Of a stretch of 64,000 bases of DNA, positions 14,819-24,128 are shown one piece after another. Under the pieces are notes generated by a model that did not search any database, was not told the origin of the DNA, and saw only the letters and a list, made by a program, of their open reading frames with translations. Source of the stretch: Paenibacillus_G sp049942825 (GTDB taxonomy: Bacteria; Bacillota; Bacilli; Paenibacillales; NBRC-103111); assembly GCF_049942825.1 (NCBI RefSeq), contig NZ_CP187970.1, forward strand, positions 4,278,001 to 4,342,000. Reading direction: 5' to 3'. Both the position numbers and the translations under genes were made by a program. The first letter of the stretch is position 1, and every line of letters starts with the position of its first letter.

Positions 14819-16153
14819 ATGAGTTCATCCGAGCGCAAGCTTCACATTAATGCTTTCCTGACCGGTACCGGCCATCACGAGGCTTCCTGGCGTTACCCCG
14901 GCACATCTCCGGAACGGGGACTGGATATCCGGCATTACCAGAAGCTCGCCCAGACGGCCGAGCGCGGGCTGTTCGACTCGCTGTTCCTGGCCGACGGCTA
15001 TGCGGGACGCAGTGCAGGGAAGCTTGAGCCGTTCACCCAGCTCTCCGCCCTGGCCGCCGTGACGGAGCATATCGGCCTGATCGCCACCGTGGGCACAACG
15101 TACAATGAACCTTTCCATGTGGCCCGCAAGTTCGCTTCGCTCGATCATATCTCCGGGGGCCGCGCAGGCTGGAACATCGTCACCACGGGGACCGAATCCA
15201 CCGCTTTCAACTTCGGTCTGGACGCCCATCCGGATCATGGGCTGAGGTACGAATATGCGGAAGAGTTCGTCGAGGTCACGAAGCAGCTGTGGGACAGCTG
15301 GGAGGATGACGCACTGGTCTTCGACAAGGAAGTCGGCGTGCAGTTCGATCAGGGTAAAGTGCACGAGATTCACTTTAAGGGCAGCCGCTACTCCATCAAG
15401 GGGCCGCTCAATATCCCCCGCCCTCCCCAAGGCTACCCGGTCCTCGTTCAAGCCGGTTCCTCCGAAAGCGGCAAGGAGCTGGCCGCGAAGACGGCTGAAG
15501 TGATCTTCACCGCCCAGCAGACGATCGAGGAGGCGCAGGCGTTCTATGCAGATGTGAAGTCCCGCCTCGCCAAGTACGGACGCACACCGGACCAGCTGCA
15601 TATCCTGCCGGGTCTGAGCCCCATCCTCGCCGATACGGAGGCGGAAGCCCGCGAGATTGAGGAAGAGTTGAGTGCGCTTATCAACACGGAATCGGCGGTG
15701 AAGCGCCTGTCGGAGCGGGTGGGCATCGATCTCAGCGGATATCCCCTTGACGGTCCGATCCCTTATCACCTGCTGCCGGGCATTGACGCGATCAACGGGC
15801 GCAAAGGCCGTTATCAGCTCGTCGTCGATCTGGCCCTCCGGGAGAATCTCTCGATTCTGCAGCTGACCCGGCGTCTTGCCGGAGCCCGCGGACATATTAC
15901 CTTCACGGGAACTCCGCTGCAGCTAGCCGATCTGATCGAAGACTGGTTCCGGCATGGCGCCGCCGACGGCTTCAATCTGATGCCGCAGCTGTACCCGAAT
16001 GGTCTCGACGCGTTCGTTGACAAGGTCGTTCCGGAGCTGCAGAACCGCGGTCTGTTCCGGACCGCCTACGAAGGAACGACGCTGCGCGAGAATCTGGGGC
16101 TTGCCCGTCCGGCTGCCGTAAGGCCGGTGCGCACAGTGGAAGCCGGGGCCTGA
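14819..16153 (+). CDS. LLM-class flavin-dependent monooxygenase (NtaA/DszA/SnaA family), paralogue 1
   Basis: FMNH2-dependent two-component monooxygenase of the bacterial luciferase superfamily, nitrilotriacetate/dibenzothiophene monooxygenase subgroup, 444 residues. Typical segments: FLTGTGHHEASWRYPG near the start, EPFHVARKFASLDHISGG, AGWNIVTTG, QLWDSWEDDALV, PRPPQGYPVLVQAGSSESG, and ELQNRGLFRTAYEGTTLRE at the C-terminus. The frame is open 53 codons further upstream through the leader, but all paralogues start at this position and GAGGTG lies before it. First gene of a four-gene operon with an NADPH:FMN reductase-like protein, a second monooxygenase and an aldo/keto reductase. Substrate unknown; cleavage of organosulfur, sulfonate or aminocarboxylate compounds is typical for the family. 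Confidence 0.9.
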   Translation: MSSSERKLHINAFLTGTGHHEASWRYPGTSPERGLDIRHYQKLAQTAERGLFDSLFLADGYAGRSAGKLEPFTQLSALAAVTEHIGLIATVGTTYNEPFHVARKFASLDHISGGRAGWNIVTTGTESTAFNFGLDAHPDHGLRYEYAEEFVEVTKQLWDSWEDDALVFDKEVGVQFDQGKVHEIHFKGSRYSIKGPLNIPRPPQGYPVLVQAGSSESGKELAAKTAEVIFTAQQTIEEAQAFYADVKSRLAKYGRTPDQLHILPGLSPILADTEAEAREIEEELSALINTESAVKRLSERVGIDLSGYPLDGPIPYHLLPGIDAINGRKGRYQLVVDLALRENLSILQLTRRLAGARGHITFTGTPLQLADLIEDWFRHGAADGFNLMPQLYPNGLDAFVDKVVPELQNRGLFRTAYEGTTLRENLGLARPAAVRPVRTVEAGA

Positions 16154-16240
16154 TCGAGCGAACAACGAAAGTTCTTGCTGAATACAGTGCATGCTCCGTT
16201 CACATTTTTAAATCACTTAAAAGAATCTTTGGAGGCTATG

Positions 16241-16987
16241 ATGACCGACATCCTGCGTGCGCTTCAGTCGCACCGATCCATCCGCAAGTTCAAATCCACT
16301 CCCATCCCCGCATCGGATCTGGAGCAGATCCTGCTCTCGGCCCAGGCGGCTTCCACCTCCTCGAACCTTCAGGCGTACAGTGTAGTCACGGTGCAGGACC
16401 CCGGCCGCAGGGCCAGGCTCGCCGAGCTTGCCGGGAACCAGGCATACATTGAAGAAAGCCCGCTGTTCCTCGTATGGTTAGCCGATCTGAACAAGCTGCG
16501 AACGGCCCTGTACTTCCACGAGAAGGCCGAGCTGCAGACGAACACGGAGCTGTTCCTGCTCGCCTCCATCGATGCCGCACTGGCCGCCCAGAACGCGGCG
16601 GTCGCCTCCGAGGCCCTGGGGTACGGCATCGTCTACATCGGCGGCATCCGCAACAACCCCAGGGAGGTCAGCGACCTCCTCGAGCTTCCTCCCCTCGTCT
16701 ATCCGGTCTTCGGCATGTCGGTCGGCGTACCCGACCAGGAGCCGGACCACCGGCCGAGGCTTCCGCTCGGTGCGGTCGTCCATTCGGAGGTGTACCGCCA
16801 GGAGCCGCTGGAAGCGGGAATCCGTGCCTATGACGAGACGACGCGCGAGTATTACGCGAAGCGCAAGGGAGGCCCCAAGTTCGGGGAGACGGTCTGGTCC
16901 CGGGAAGTGCTGCGACGTCTGGAGCCGGGCCGCCTGCGCGGCCATCTCCACGGTTTCCTGAGCGAGCAGGGCTTCGAGTTGAAATAA
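16241..16987 (+). CDS. NfsA/Frp-type NADPH-dependent nitroreductase (flavin reductase)
   Basis: A 248-residue FMN-binding oxidoreductase of the NfsA/FRP family. Visible: ALQSHRSIRKFKSTPIP (FMN phosphate contacts), AQAASTSSNLQAYSVV, and the C-terminal REYYAKRKGG region typical of this family. Members reduce nitroaromatics or supply FMNH2 to luciferase-like monooxygenases. Placed between two such monooxygenase genes, the second role is likely. GGAGG lies 5 nt before the ATG at 16241; the ATG at 16238 is directly adjacent and also possible. Confidence 0.87.
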   Translation: MTDILRALQSHRSIRKFKSTPIPASDLEQILLSAQAASTSSNLQAYSVVTVQDPGRRARLAELAGNQAYIEESPLFLVWLADLNKLRTALYFHEKAELQTNTELFLLASIDAALAAQNAAVASEALGYGIVYIGGIRNNPREVSDLLELPPLVYPVFGMSVGVPDQEPDHRPRLPLGAVVHSEVYRQEPLEAGIRAYDETTREYYAKRKGGPKFGETVWSREVLRRLEPGRLRGHLHGFLSEQGFELK

Positions 16988-17065
16988 TGGAGTAAGGAAG
17001 TTAAGAAGCTGCCCCTGTACTACGATCAGCTGGAATGCACATCACTGGTGAGGTGACACTGGAAG

Positions 17066-18433
17066 ATGAACGATTCACGCAAGGGCATTCAAGCCCATTT
17101 CAACGTGTTCTTACGAGGCGCGGGACATCATGCGGCGGCCTGGAAGCATCCGGCCTCCATTCCGCAGGAGGATCTCGATCTAGGCTATTACGCCAATATT
17201 GCCAGGATCGCCGAACGCGGCCTGTTCGACGCCCTCTTCACGGCCGACAATTATTCTGGCCTCGGGCGCAGACTGGAGCCTTATACGCTTCTGTCCGCCC
17301 TCGCCGGACTGACCAAGCATGTAGGGCTTATCGCGACCGTGAGCACCACGTACAACGATCCCTACCATGTCGCGCGCAAGTTCGCCTCCCTCGATCATAT
17401 CAGCAAAGGCCGGGCCGCCTGGAACATCGTTACGGGCCATTCGGCGTCGGACGCGGCGAACTTCGGCCGCCCGGATCATCCGGATGTCCGGCAGCGGTAT
17501 GCCCGGGGACGGGAGTTCGTGAAGGTGACCAAGCAGCTGTGGGACAGCTGGGAGGAAGATGCGCTGGTCTACGACCGCGAAAGCGGTACTGCCGTGGATA
17601 CCGGCAAAGTGCAAGAGATCGGCTTCAAAGGCGAGTATTATTCGATCCAAGGACCGCTGAATATCCCCCGCCCTCCGCAGGGGTATCCCGTCCTTGTACA
17701 GGCCGGTTCCTCCGAAGGCGGACGCGAGCTCGCCGCCGAGTCGGCGGACGTGATCTTCACGGCGCAGCAGACGCTGGGGGCGGCGCAGGAGTTTTATGCC
17801 GATGTCAAAAGCAGACTCTCGAGGTACGGCCGCATGCCGGACCAGCTGCTGATCATGCCGGGCCTCTCTCCCATCGTGGCGGACACCGAGGCGGAGGCCC
17901 GGGACATCGAGGACGAGTTCAATGCCCTGCTCGACCCGAAGGCGGCGCTCCGCCGTCTGTCCGGTTACTTCACGGTTGACCTGACCGAGTACCCTCTCGA
18001 CGCTCCCGTCCCGGTCGACAAGGCCAAGCCTTACGGCTCCATCACGACCGGGATTACAAGCCGCCAGGAGGTGGTTGTCGATGCGGCGCGCCGGGACAGG
18101 ATGACCCTCCGCCAGTTCGTCGCCCGCAGTGCGGCGGGGCACGGCCATGTATCGTTCACCGGTTCCGTGCTGCAGACGGCGGACTTTATCGAGAAATGGC
18201 TTCGCAGCGATGGAGCGGACGGATTCAATATCCTCCCTCACATCTACTACAGCGGCTTTGAGACGTTCGTCGACAAAGTGATTCCCGAGCTGCAGAACCG
18301 CGGCTTGTTCCGCACCGCTTATGAGGGACGGACGCTGCGCGAGAATCTTGGGCTCGCCCGTCCGGACAACGGGCATAAAGCGGCCTGGGCGCTCCGCCGT
18401 CAGACCGAGAACCTGCAGCCTCTTCAGGCCTGA
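17066..18433 (+). CDS. LLM-class flavin-dependent monooxygenase, paralogue 2
   Basis: 455 residues, same NtaA/DszA-type family as its operon neighbour. Diagnostic segments: NVFLRGAGHHAAAWKHP, DPYHVARKFASLDHISKG, AAWNIVTGHSASDAANFG, and PRPPQGYPVLVQAGSSEGG. Divergence from the other four copies in the insert after WNIVTG (HSASDA in place of GSAAFNFS) suggests a different substrate. GAGGTG precedes the ATG by about 10 nt. It lies 78 nt after the reductase gene in the operon driven from leader C. Confidence 0.9.
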   Translation: MNDSRKGIQAHFNVFLRGAGHHAAAWKHPASIPQEDLDLGYYANIARIAERGLFDALFTADNYSGLGRRLEPYTLLSALAGLTKHVGLIATVSTTYNDPYHVARKFASLDHISKGRAAWNIVTGHSASDAANFGRPDHPDVRQRYARGREFVKVTKQLWDSWEEDALVYDRESGTAVDTGKVQEIGFKGEYYSIQGPLNIPRPPQGYPVLVQAGSSEGGRELAAESADVIFTAQQTLGAAQEFYADVKSRLSRYGRMPDQLLIMPGLSPIVADTEAEARDIEDEFNALLDPKAALRRLSGYFTVDLTEYPLDAPVPVDKAKPYGSITTGITSRQEVVVDAARRDRMTLRQFVARSAAGHGHVSFTGSVLQTADFIEKWLRSDGADGFNILPHIYYSGFETFVDKVIPELQNRGLFRTAYEGRTLRENLGLARPDNGHKAAWALRRQTENLQPLQA

Positions 18434-18552
18434 ACCCGCAGCTGGGATTTTCGGGGGACACGGCGTCAAAAAGTATCCATACCAGGGGATTCAGCGGCTG
18501 ACCCGCATCCACATACATAGCACGATCACTACACAATAGGAGGAATGTAACG

Positions 18553-19527
18553 ATGACAGTATCTTATCGGAAACTTGGAGCAAGCGGACTTAAGGTGAGT
18601 GAGATCAGCCTCGGCTCCTGGCTGACTTACGGCGGGTACGTCGAGCGTGAAAATGCGGTGAACTCCATCCGCAAAGCATATGATCTTGGCATTAACTTCT
18701 TCGACACGGCCAACGTATATGCCAAAGGAGAAGCGGAAGTCGTCGTCGGCGAGACGCTCCGTGATTATCCGCGGGAATCGTATGTGCTCGCGACCAAAGT
18801 GTTCGGAAAAATCGGTGACGGTCCGAACGACCGGGGCTTATCCCGCAAGCATGTGACCGAAGCGGCCAACGCCAGCTTGAAGCGGCTCGGCACGGACTAC
18901 GTGGATATCTACTACAGCCACCGCTTCGATCCCGAAACGCCGCTGGAGGAGACCCTCCGGGCGTTCGATGATCTGGTACGCAGCGGCAAGGTGCTGTATG
19001 TCGGTGTCAGCGAGTGGACGGCTGCACAGATCACCGAAGCTTATGCCATCGCGGACAAGTACCTGCTTGACCGTATTGTGGTCAACCAGCCGGTCTACAA
19101 CCTCTTCGACCGGTATATCGAGAAGGAAATCATCCCGCTTGGCACGAGCAAAGGCTTCGGGCAGGTGGTCTTCTCCCCGCTGGCCCAAGGCCTGCTGACG
19201 GGCAAATATACCTCGGTCGAAGGATTCCCTGAGGATTCGCGTGCGGCCAAGCACGAGAACTTCCGCAAGCGGATCACGGAAGACAAGCTGCACAAAGTCT
19301 CGAGGCTGTCGGAGCTCGCCCGGGAGCTGGATATCACGCTGAGCCAGCTGTCCCTGGCCTGGATTCTGCGCCAGCCGAACGTCTCCAGCGCGCTGATTGG
19401 CGCGAGCCGTCCCGAGCAGGTCGAGGAAAATGCGGCGGCTTCGGGCATCCAGCTGAGCGATGAGACGCAGGAGCGCATTGAGGCGATTCTCGCCGAAGAA
19501 GCTCCCTCTCCGGCTGTTACCGCCTGA
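18553..19527 (+). CDS. Aldo/keto reductase (Kv-beta-like family)
   Basis: Cytoplasmic NADPH-dependent carbonyl reductase, 324 residues, (beta/alpha)8 fold. Catalytic tetrad is visible: Asp in NFFDTANVYAKGEAEVVVGE, Tyr in the same stretch, Lys in YVLATKVFGK, and His in YYSHRFDPETPLEET. NADPH-binding C-terminal region: ALIGASRPEQVEEN. AGGAGG lies 9 nt before the ATG. Last gene of the monooxygenase operon, followed by a terminator. It could reduce the aldehyde released when a monooxygenase cleaves a C-S or C-N bond; this is inference. Confidence 0.9.
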   Translation: MTVSYRKLGASGLKVSEISLGSWLTYGGYVERENAVNSIRKAYDLGINFFDTANVYAKGEAEVVVGETLRDYPRESYVLATKVFGKIGDGPNDRGLSRKHVTEAANASLKRLGTDYVDIYYSHRFDPETPLEETLRAFDDLVRSGKVLYVGVSEWTAAQITEAYAIADKYLLDRIVVNQPVYNLFDRYIEKEIIPLGTSKGFGQVVFSPLAQGLLTGKYTSVEGFPEDSRAAKHENFRKRITEDKLHKVSRLSELARELDITLSQLSLAWILRQPNVSSALIGASRPEQVEENAAASGIQLSDETQERIEAILAEEAPSPAVTA

Positions 19528-19603
19528 TCCCTTTCTTTGACATAACCGCATTGCCTCAATCCGCATGAAATGAGATGAACAGCTTCACGTCCTTATAATC
19601 CAA

Positions 19604-19638
19604 GCCCTGCGTTCGCCATTGGCAGCCAGGGCCCTTTT
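19604..19638 (+). terminator. Terminator of the monooxygenase-aldo/keto reductase operon
   Basis: GCCCTG and CAGGGC arms separated by 17 bases, then CCTTTTG. Stem is short but directly follows the operon. Confidence 0.55.
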
Positions 19639-20010
19639 GTTTGTTTCAATGGCCTCTCTCATACTCTCCCCCGGCACTCGGAAGCGCGTCCTCAACCCGG
19701 CCGCCGCCCGCAAGCCCTGCGAACCGAATCCCCGCCGTCACGACCTACCCAGGACGAACACTTCGTCGCCCTCCCGCAATCTCGCCCCGTCCATCACGGA
19801 CCTCCCGATGCAGCTATCCCGCTCACCCCCTCTATCCCCACCCGCCATCCTTCACACCATAAAGTCTCTCCTTCCTTGGAAACTGAACTTATCTGTACCG
19901 CACTGATCCGCCATCCCATCCACATCGTACCAGCCATCCTCCCTTTCGTGAACATGCAGGCCGCGAGCATGACCGGCTCTTCTTCATGGCAAAGCATGCG
20001 TCCATGCAAA
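19639..20010. other. Intergenic stretch without a supported gene
   Basis: Convergent spacer, C-rich on the plus strand. The reading frames have no convincing ribosome binding site and a composition typical of non-coding shadow. No repeat or RNA signal recognised. Confidence 0.4.
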
Positions 20011-20011
20011 A

Positions 20012-20048
20012 AACAGCCGATATCCCAGGTTAAGGAATATCGGCTGTT
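20012..20048 (-). terminator. Strong terminator ending the 21-kb operon
   Basis: Minus strand: ACAGCCGATAT paired with ATATCGGCTGT around a short loop, then six T. It ends the array of minus-strand genes that starts at 41605. Confidence 0.88.
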
Positions 20049-20073
20049 CTCCTGCAGCTGAAGCACGGTCCGT

Positions 20074-21426
20074 CTATTCGTTCTTCAGCAGCTTCTCAAC
20101 CTCTTTATCAATTGTCTCCGAGGTTCTGCGGATCACGGTGTTCACATCCGCTCCCTTAGCCAGCTCGAGGTTGGCCTCGGTGACGAACTTGGTGACATTG
20201 GTCTCATACTTATGCGAAGCATGGGTTTTGAGCGGCGTATACTTGAAGATATTCTCAATCTTCTTGCCCTTGAGCACGCCTACATCCGCTCCGTATTCCT
20301 TCTCAAGCTCCGGATTGATCACCGCAGGTACGCGGCCGTTGCGCGAGATGACCCGCTGCGCCTCATCGGAGAGCAGGAACTTGATGACCTTGAAGGCGGC
20401 GTCCTTGTTCTTGCTCAGCGAGCTGAGCGTGATCGAGTGCACCTGCGCCTCGCGGGTTTTGCCGAGCTGATCCGGGAAGGTAGGCACTGGGGCGATGTCC
20501 CAGTTCGATTCGATCCCCTGCTGGCGCAGCTCTTCAAGCGGCCCGACCATGTTGGCCAGCCACGCCGGCCGCATGGCCATCGTCCGGTCCTTCATGAAGA
20601 CGTCGCGGCCCCACATATATTTGGTCTCATCCTTCGGAAGAAAGCCCGGAATCTCGAAGTTCGTTTTCGCAGCCTGGAACACGGTGAGCCACTGGGGCGA
20701 GTCCAGGACCGATTTGCCGGTCTTGGGATCGAGAATCGGAAGCGCGTAGCTGCGGGACAGCATCCCGAGTCCTTCCGTGTCAATGCCGATATACTGCACC
20801 CCGCCTTCCTCCCGGGTGAGCTGGCGGCCGAGCTCGAAGGCCTGGTCCCAGGTCATCTGTTCGTCCGACGGGTAAGCTACGCCGAACTTATCGAACACAT
20901 CCTTATTGTAGTAAAGAATATGCTGGTTCGAGTTGTAGGGAATGCCGTAGATCTCCCCGTTCTCCCCGAAGTCCTTGATGTAATCGTAGGTATGGGGCTT
21001 CAGCCTGCTTTCGACAAAGTTGTATTTCTTGATAAAAGGCCTTAGATCCTCCACCACCTTCAGCTGCTTGAGCGTGTGATAGCCGTCGCCGAAGATGAGG
21101 TCCGGCTCCTCGCCCGAGGAGAAAAAGTCCTGCACCGTCGTTCCGGTCGGCGGGGTAATCCGTTCGATCGTCACATTCTTGAAGTGCTTCTCCACCTGAT
21201 CCTTGATCTGCACCTTGAATTCCGTATCGGTGAAGGTGGCTCCGGTGACAAACAGCTTGAGGTTCGTCGGCTCCGTAATGTCATCGCTCTCCGCGCTGCC
21301 GGCTGCCGCTTCCGCAGATGAGGGAGCGGGCGTCTCCCCGGCTTTCGGGGTTCCTCCTGACGAGCAGGCTCCGAGGGACAAAGATACGACGGTCAGCAGG
21401 GCGGTTCCCAGCCACAGCTTGTTCAT
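20074..21426 (-). CDS. ABC transporter solute-binding lipoprotein (family 1), paralogue 3 of 3
   Basis: 450-residue lipoprotein receptor; the signal peptide ends in LSLGAC. Conserved with paralogues at 5574 and 12871: ILYYNKDVFDKFGVAYPSDE, MVGPLEELRQQGIESNWDIA, and VFMKDRTMAMRPAWLANMV. AAGGAGG lies 8 nt before the ATG. It is the last gene of the long minus-strand operon, 15 nt after a flavin monooxygenase gene, which suggests that ligand and monooxygenase substrate are the same or related. Ligand not identifiable from sequence. Confidence 0.88.
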   Translation of the reverse strand: MNKLWLGTALLTVVSLSLGACSSGGTPKAGETPAPSSAEAAAGSAESDDITEPTNLKLFVTGATFTDTEFKVQIKDQVEKHFKNVTIERITPPTGTTVQDFFSSGEEPDLIFGDGYHTLKQLKVVEDLRPFIKKYNFVESRLKPHTYDYIKDFGENGEIYGIPYNSNQHILYYNKDVFDKFGVAYPSDEQMTWDQAFELGRQLTREEGGVQYIGIDTEGLGMLSRSYALPILDPKTGKSVLDSPQWLTVFQAAKTNFEIPGFLPKDETKYMWGRDVFMKDRTMAMRPAWLANMVGPLEELRQQGIESNWDIAPVPTFPDQLGKTREAQVHSITLSSLSKNKDAAFKVIKFLLSDEAQRVISRNGRVPAVINPELEKEYGADVGVLKGKKIENIFKYTPLKTHASHKYETNVTKFVTEANLELAKGADVNTVIRRTSETIDKEVEKLLKNE

Positions 21427-21441
21427 GGTGTGATTCCTCCT

Positions 21442-22761
21442 TTAGTGGATGACAGCTTGCGTTCTGGGATTTGCCGGCCGGGCGAGCCCGTAACGGTCTC
21501 GGAGTGTGCTGCCTTCATAAGATGTGCGGAACAGGCCGCGGTTCTGCAGCTCCGGTATGACTTTGTCGACGAAGATCTCCAGCCCGGAAGGATAGAGCTG
21601 CGGCATGACATTGAAGCCGTCGGCCGCACCGTTCTTGAACCATACCTCGATCTCATCGGCCAAAGCCAGAGGTGTTCCGGTGAAGGTGAAGTGTCCGCGT
21701 GCCCCGGCGAGCCGGTGAACCAGCTGGCGGATCGTCAGGCTTTCCTTGCGCGCCAGCTCGGTGATGATGCCGTGCCGGCTTTTGTTGCCGTTGATCTCGT
21801 CAACGGATTTGACCGCATGCAGCGGCACCGGGCCGTCCAGCGGGTATTCCCGAAGGTCCACGCCGAAGCCTGGGGAGAAGCGCTTCAGCGCCTCCTCGAT
21901 GTTGATATACGAGTGGAGCTCCTCCTCCAGCTCGCGGGCTTCGGCCTCCGTATCGGCGAGGATCGGACTGATCCCCGGGAGCACCAGCAGCTGCTCGGGG
22001 GTGCGGCCATACCGCGCCAGCCTGGATTTCACGTCGCTGTAGAAGGCCTGCGCATCCTCCAGCGTCTGCCAGGCGGTGAAGATGGCCTCCGCCGTCTTGG
22101 CGGCGAGCTCCTTGCCGCTCTCGGACGAGCCGGCCTGCACCAGGACCGGATAGCCCTGAGGAGGCCGCGGAATGTTCAGCGGGCCCTTGACCCGGTAATT
22201 CTCCCCCTGGAAGTCAATCTCGTGCACCTTGTCATTGTGAATCTGGATCCCTGCCTCCTTGTCGAAGACGAGAGCATCGTCCTCCCAGCTGTCCCACAGC
22301 TGCTTCACCGCTTCGACGAATTCTTCGCCGATCCGGTAGCGCTCCGAGTGCTCGGGATGCTCCTCTCTGCTGAAGTTGAAGGCGGCGGAGCCTCCGCCGG
22401 TTACGATATTCCAGCCCGCGCGTCCGCCGCTGATGTGATCCAGGGAAGCGAACTGGCGCGCCAGGTGGAACGGTTCATTGTAGGTGGTACTGACCGTCGC
22501 GATCAGTCCGATATGCGCGGTAAGCATAGCCAGGGCGGAGAATAGCGTGAACGGCTCCAGCGTATTCGATCTCCCTGCGTAGCCGTCGGCCACGAACACG
22601 GCGTCCATCAGGCCGCGTTCGGCGGTTCGTGCAATCTCAGCCGCATACTTGATATCGAGATTGCGGTGCGGTACGGCTTGCGGATGCCTCCAGGATGCTT
22701 CATGGTGACCCGAGCCGTACAGGAAGGCATTCAGGTGCAGCTTTCTATCCGGTGCGCTCAT
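21442..22761 (-). CDS. LLM-class flavin-dependent monooxygenase, paralogue 3
   Basis: 439 residues, NtaA/DszA-type. Segments: NAFLYGSGHHEASWRHPQ, EPFHLARQFASLDHISGG, AGWNIVTGGGSAAFNFS, QAGSSESGKELAAKTAEA, and KVIPELQNRGLFRTSYEG. Same length and order of motifs as paralogues 1, 2 and 5. GGGGG lies 8 nt before the ATG. Within the long operon, between the broken monooxygenase gene and the receptor gene at 20074. Confidence 0.9.
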   Translation of the reverse strand: MSAPDRKLHLNAFLYGSGHHEASWRHPQAVPHRNLDIKYAAEIARTAERGLMDAVFVADGYAGRSNTLEPFTLFSALAMLTAHIGLIATVSTTYNEPFHLARQFASLDHISGGRAGWNIVTGGGSAAFNFSREEHPEHSERYRIGEEFVEAVKQLWDSWEDDALVFDKEAGIQIHNDKVHEIDFQGENYRVKGPLNIPRPPQGYPVLVQAGSSESGKELAAKTAEAIFTAWQTLEDAQAFYSDVKSRLARYGRTPEQLLVLPGISPILADTEAEARELEEELHSYINIEEALKRFSPGFGVDLREYPLDGPVPLHAVKSVDEINGNKSRHGIITELARKESLTIRQLVHRLAGARGHFTFTGTPLALADEIEVWFKNGAADGFNVMPQLYPSGLEIFVDKVIPELQNRGLFRTSYEGSTLRDRYGLARPANPRTQAVIH

Positions 22762-22792
22762 ATGTAGTTCCCCCTTATTATTTGGATATGAA

Positions 22793-24071
22793 TCAGGCGG
22801 TTGCGTTCCGGCTCAGCGTGTTGGCGGGCCGGGCGAGTCCGAGATTCTCCCTTAACGTGCGGCCTTCGTAGGCGGTGCGGAACAGACCGCGGTTCTGCAG
22901 CTCGGGCAGCACTTTGCTGACAAAGGCCTGCAGCCCGTGCGGGAAGGTCTGCGGCAGGATGTTGAAGCCGTCCGAAGCCCCCTCACGGAGCCATTTCTCG
23001 ATAAAATCGGCCGCCTGTATGGCGGTAGATCAGCTGCCGGATCGTCATGTTCTCCCGGCGGGCGGCATCGAGGATGACCCCCTGCCGGCTGCTGATCCCT
23101 CCCAGCGCTTCCGGCCGCTTCGCTTGATCCAGCGGCACGGGGCCGTCAAGCGGATAGCCCGAGAGGTGTACTTCGAACCGCTCGGACATCCGGTCGAGCG
23201 CTTTGTCCATATGAATGAGCGAATTCAGCTCATCCTCCAGGTCCCGGGCCTCCGCCTCCGTATCCGCCACGATGGGACTCAGGCCCGGCAGGATTTGGAG
23301 GTCATCGACGGAGCGACCGTACCGGGCAAGCCGGGATTTGACATCCATGTAGAACAGCCTGCCGGCCTCGAACGTCTGCTGCGCCGTGAAGATGACCTCC
23401 GCCGTTCTCGCAGCGAGCTCCTTGCCCTGCTCGGAGGAGCCGGCCTGGACGAGCACCGGATGCCCCTGCGGCGGCCGGGGGATGTTCAGCGGCCCTTTGA
23501 CCGCATAATGCTCGCCCCGGAAGCCGATGTCGCGCACCTTGGCGTCGTCGATCAGCTTCCCTCCCTGCTTGTCGTACAGCAGCGCGTCGTCCTCCCAGCT
23601 GTCCCACAGCTGCTTGACGACCTCCACGAATTCTTCGGCCCCCTCGTAGCGCTCCCCAAGTTCAGGGTGGGCCGCCCGGCTGAAGTTGCGGGAAGCATCC
23701 CCCGCCCCGGTGACGATATTCCAGCCGGCCCGCCCGCCGCTGATATGATCCAGCGAGGCGAACTGCCGGGCCACATGGAACGGCTCGTTATAGACCGTAC
23801 CGACGGTGGCAATGAGACCGATATGCTCGGTCAGCGAAGCGAGCGCGGACAGCTGCGTGAATGGCTCCAGCTTGGCCGCCTTGCCGGCATAGCCGTCGGC
23901 CAGGAATACGGAGTCCATCAGCCCCTGCTCGGCGATACGGGCCATCTCCGCCAGGTAATGGATGTCGAGATCCCCCTGCGGGTAGACATCGGGGTGGCGC
24001 CAGGCCGCCTCGTGGTGGCCTGCGGCACGCAGGAATACGTTGAAATGGGCTTTTTTGCCGGGTGTGGTCAT
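22793..24071 (-). pseudogene. LLM-class flavin-dependent monooxygenase, paralogue 4, broken by an internal deletion
   Basis: The first 350 residues match the family closely (NVFLRAAGHHEAAWRHPD, EPFHVARQFASLDHISGG, AGWNIVTGAGDASRNFS). After ENMTIRQLIYR the frame turns to HTGGRFYREMAP and stops at 22983. In the next frame the expected C-terminus continues from QAADFIEKWLREGASDGFN and KVLPELQNRGLFRTAYEGRT to a TGA at 22793. Compared with the intact paralogues, about 17 codons (the RLAGARGHFTFTGTPL stretch) are missing, a loss of about 50 bp that also shifts the frame. A 362-residue truncated product could still be made, but it lacks the C-terminal helices. The neighbours are intact. Confidence 0.85.
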
Positions 24072-24128
24072 GGGAGTTCCCTTCTTTCCGCTGGATTGAA
24101 TAAAAGGAAGAGAGCTTCTGCCTCCGCC

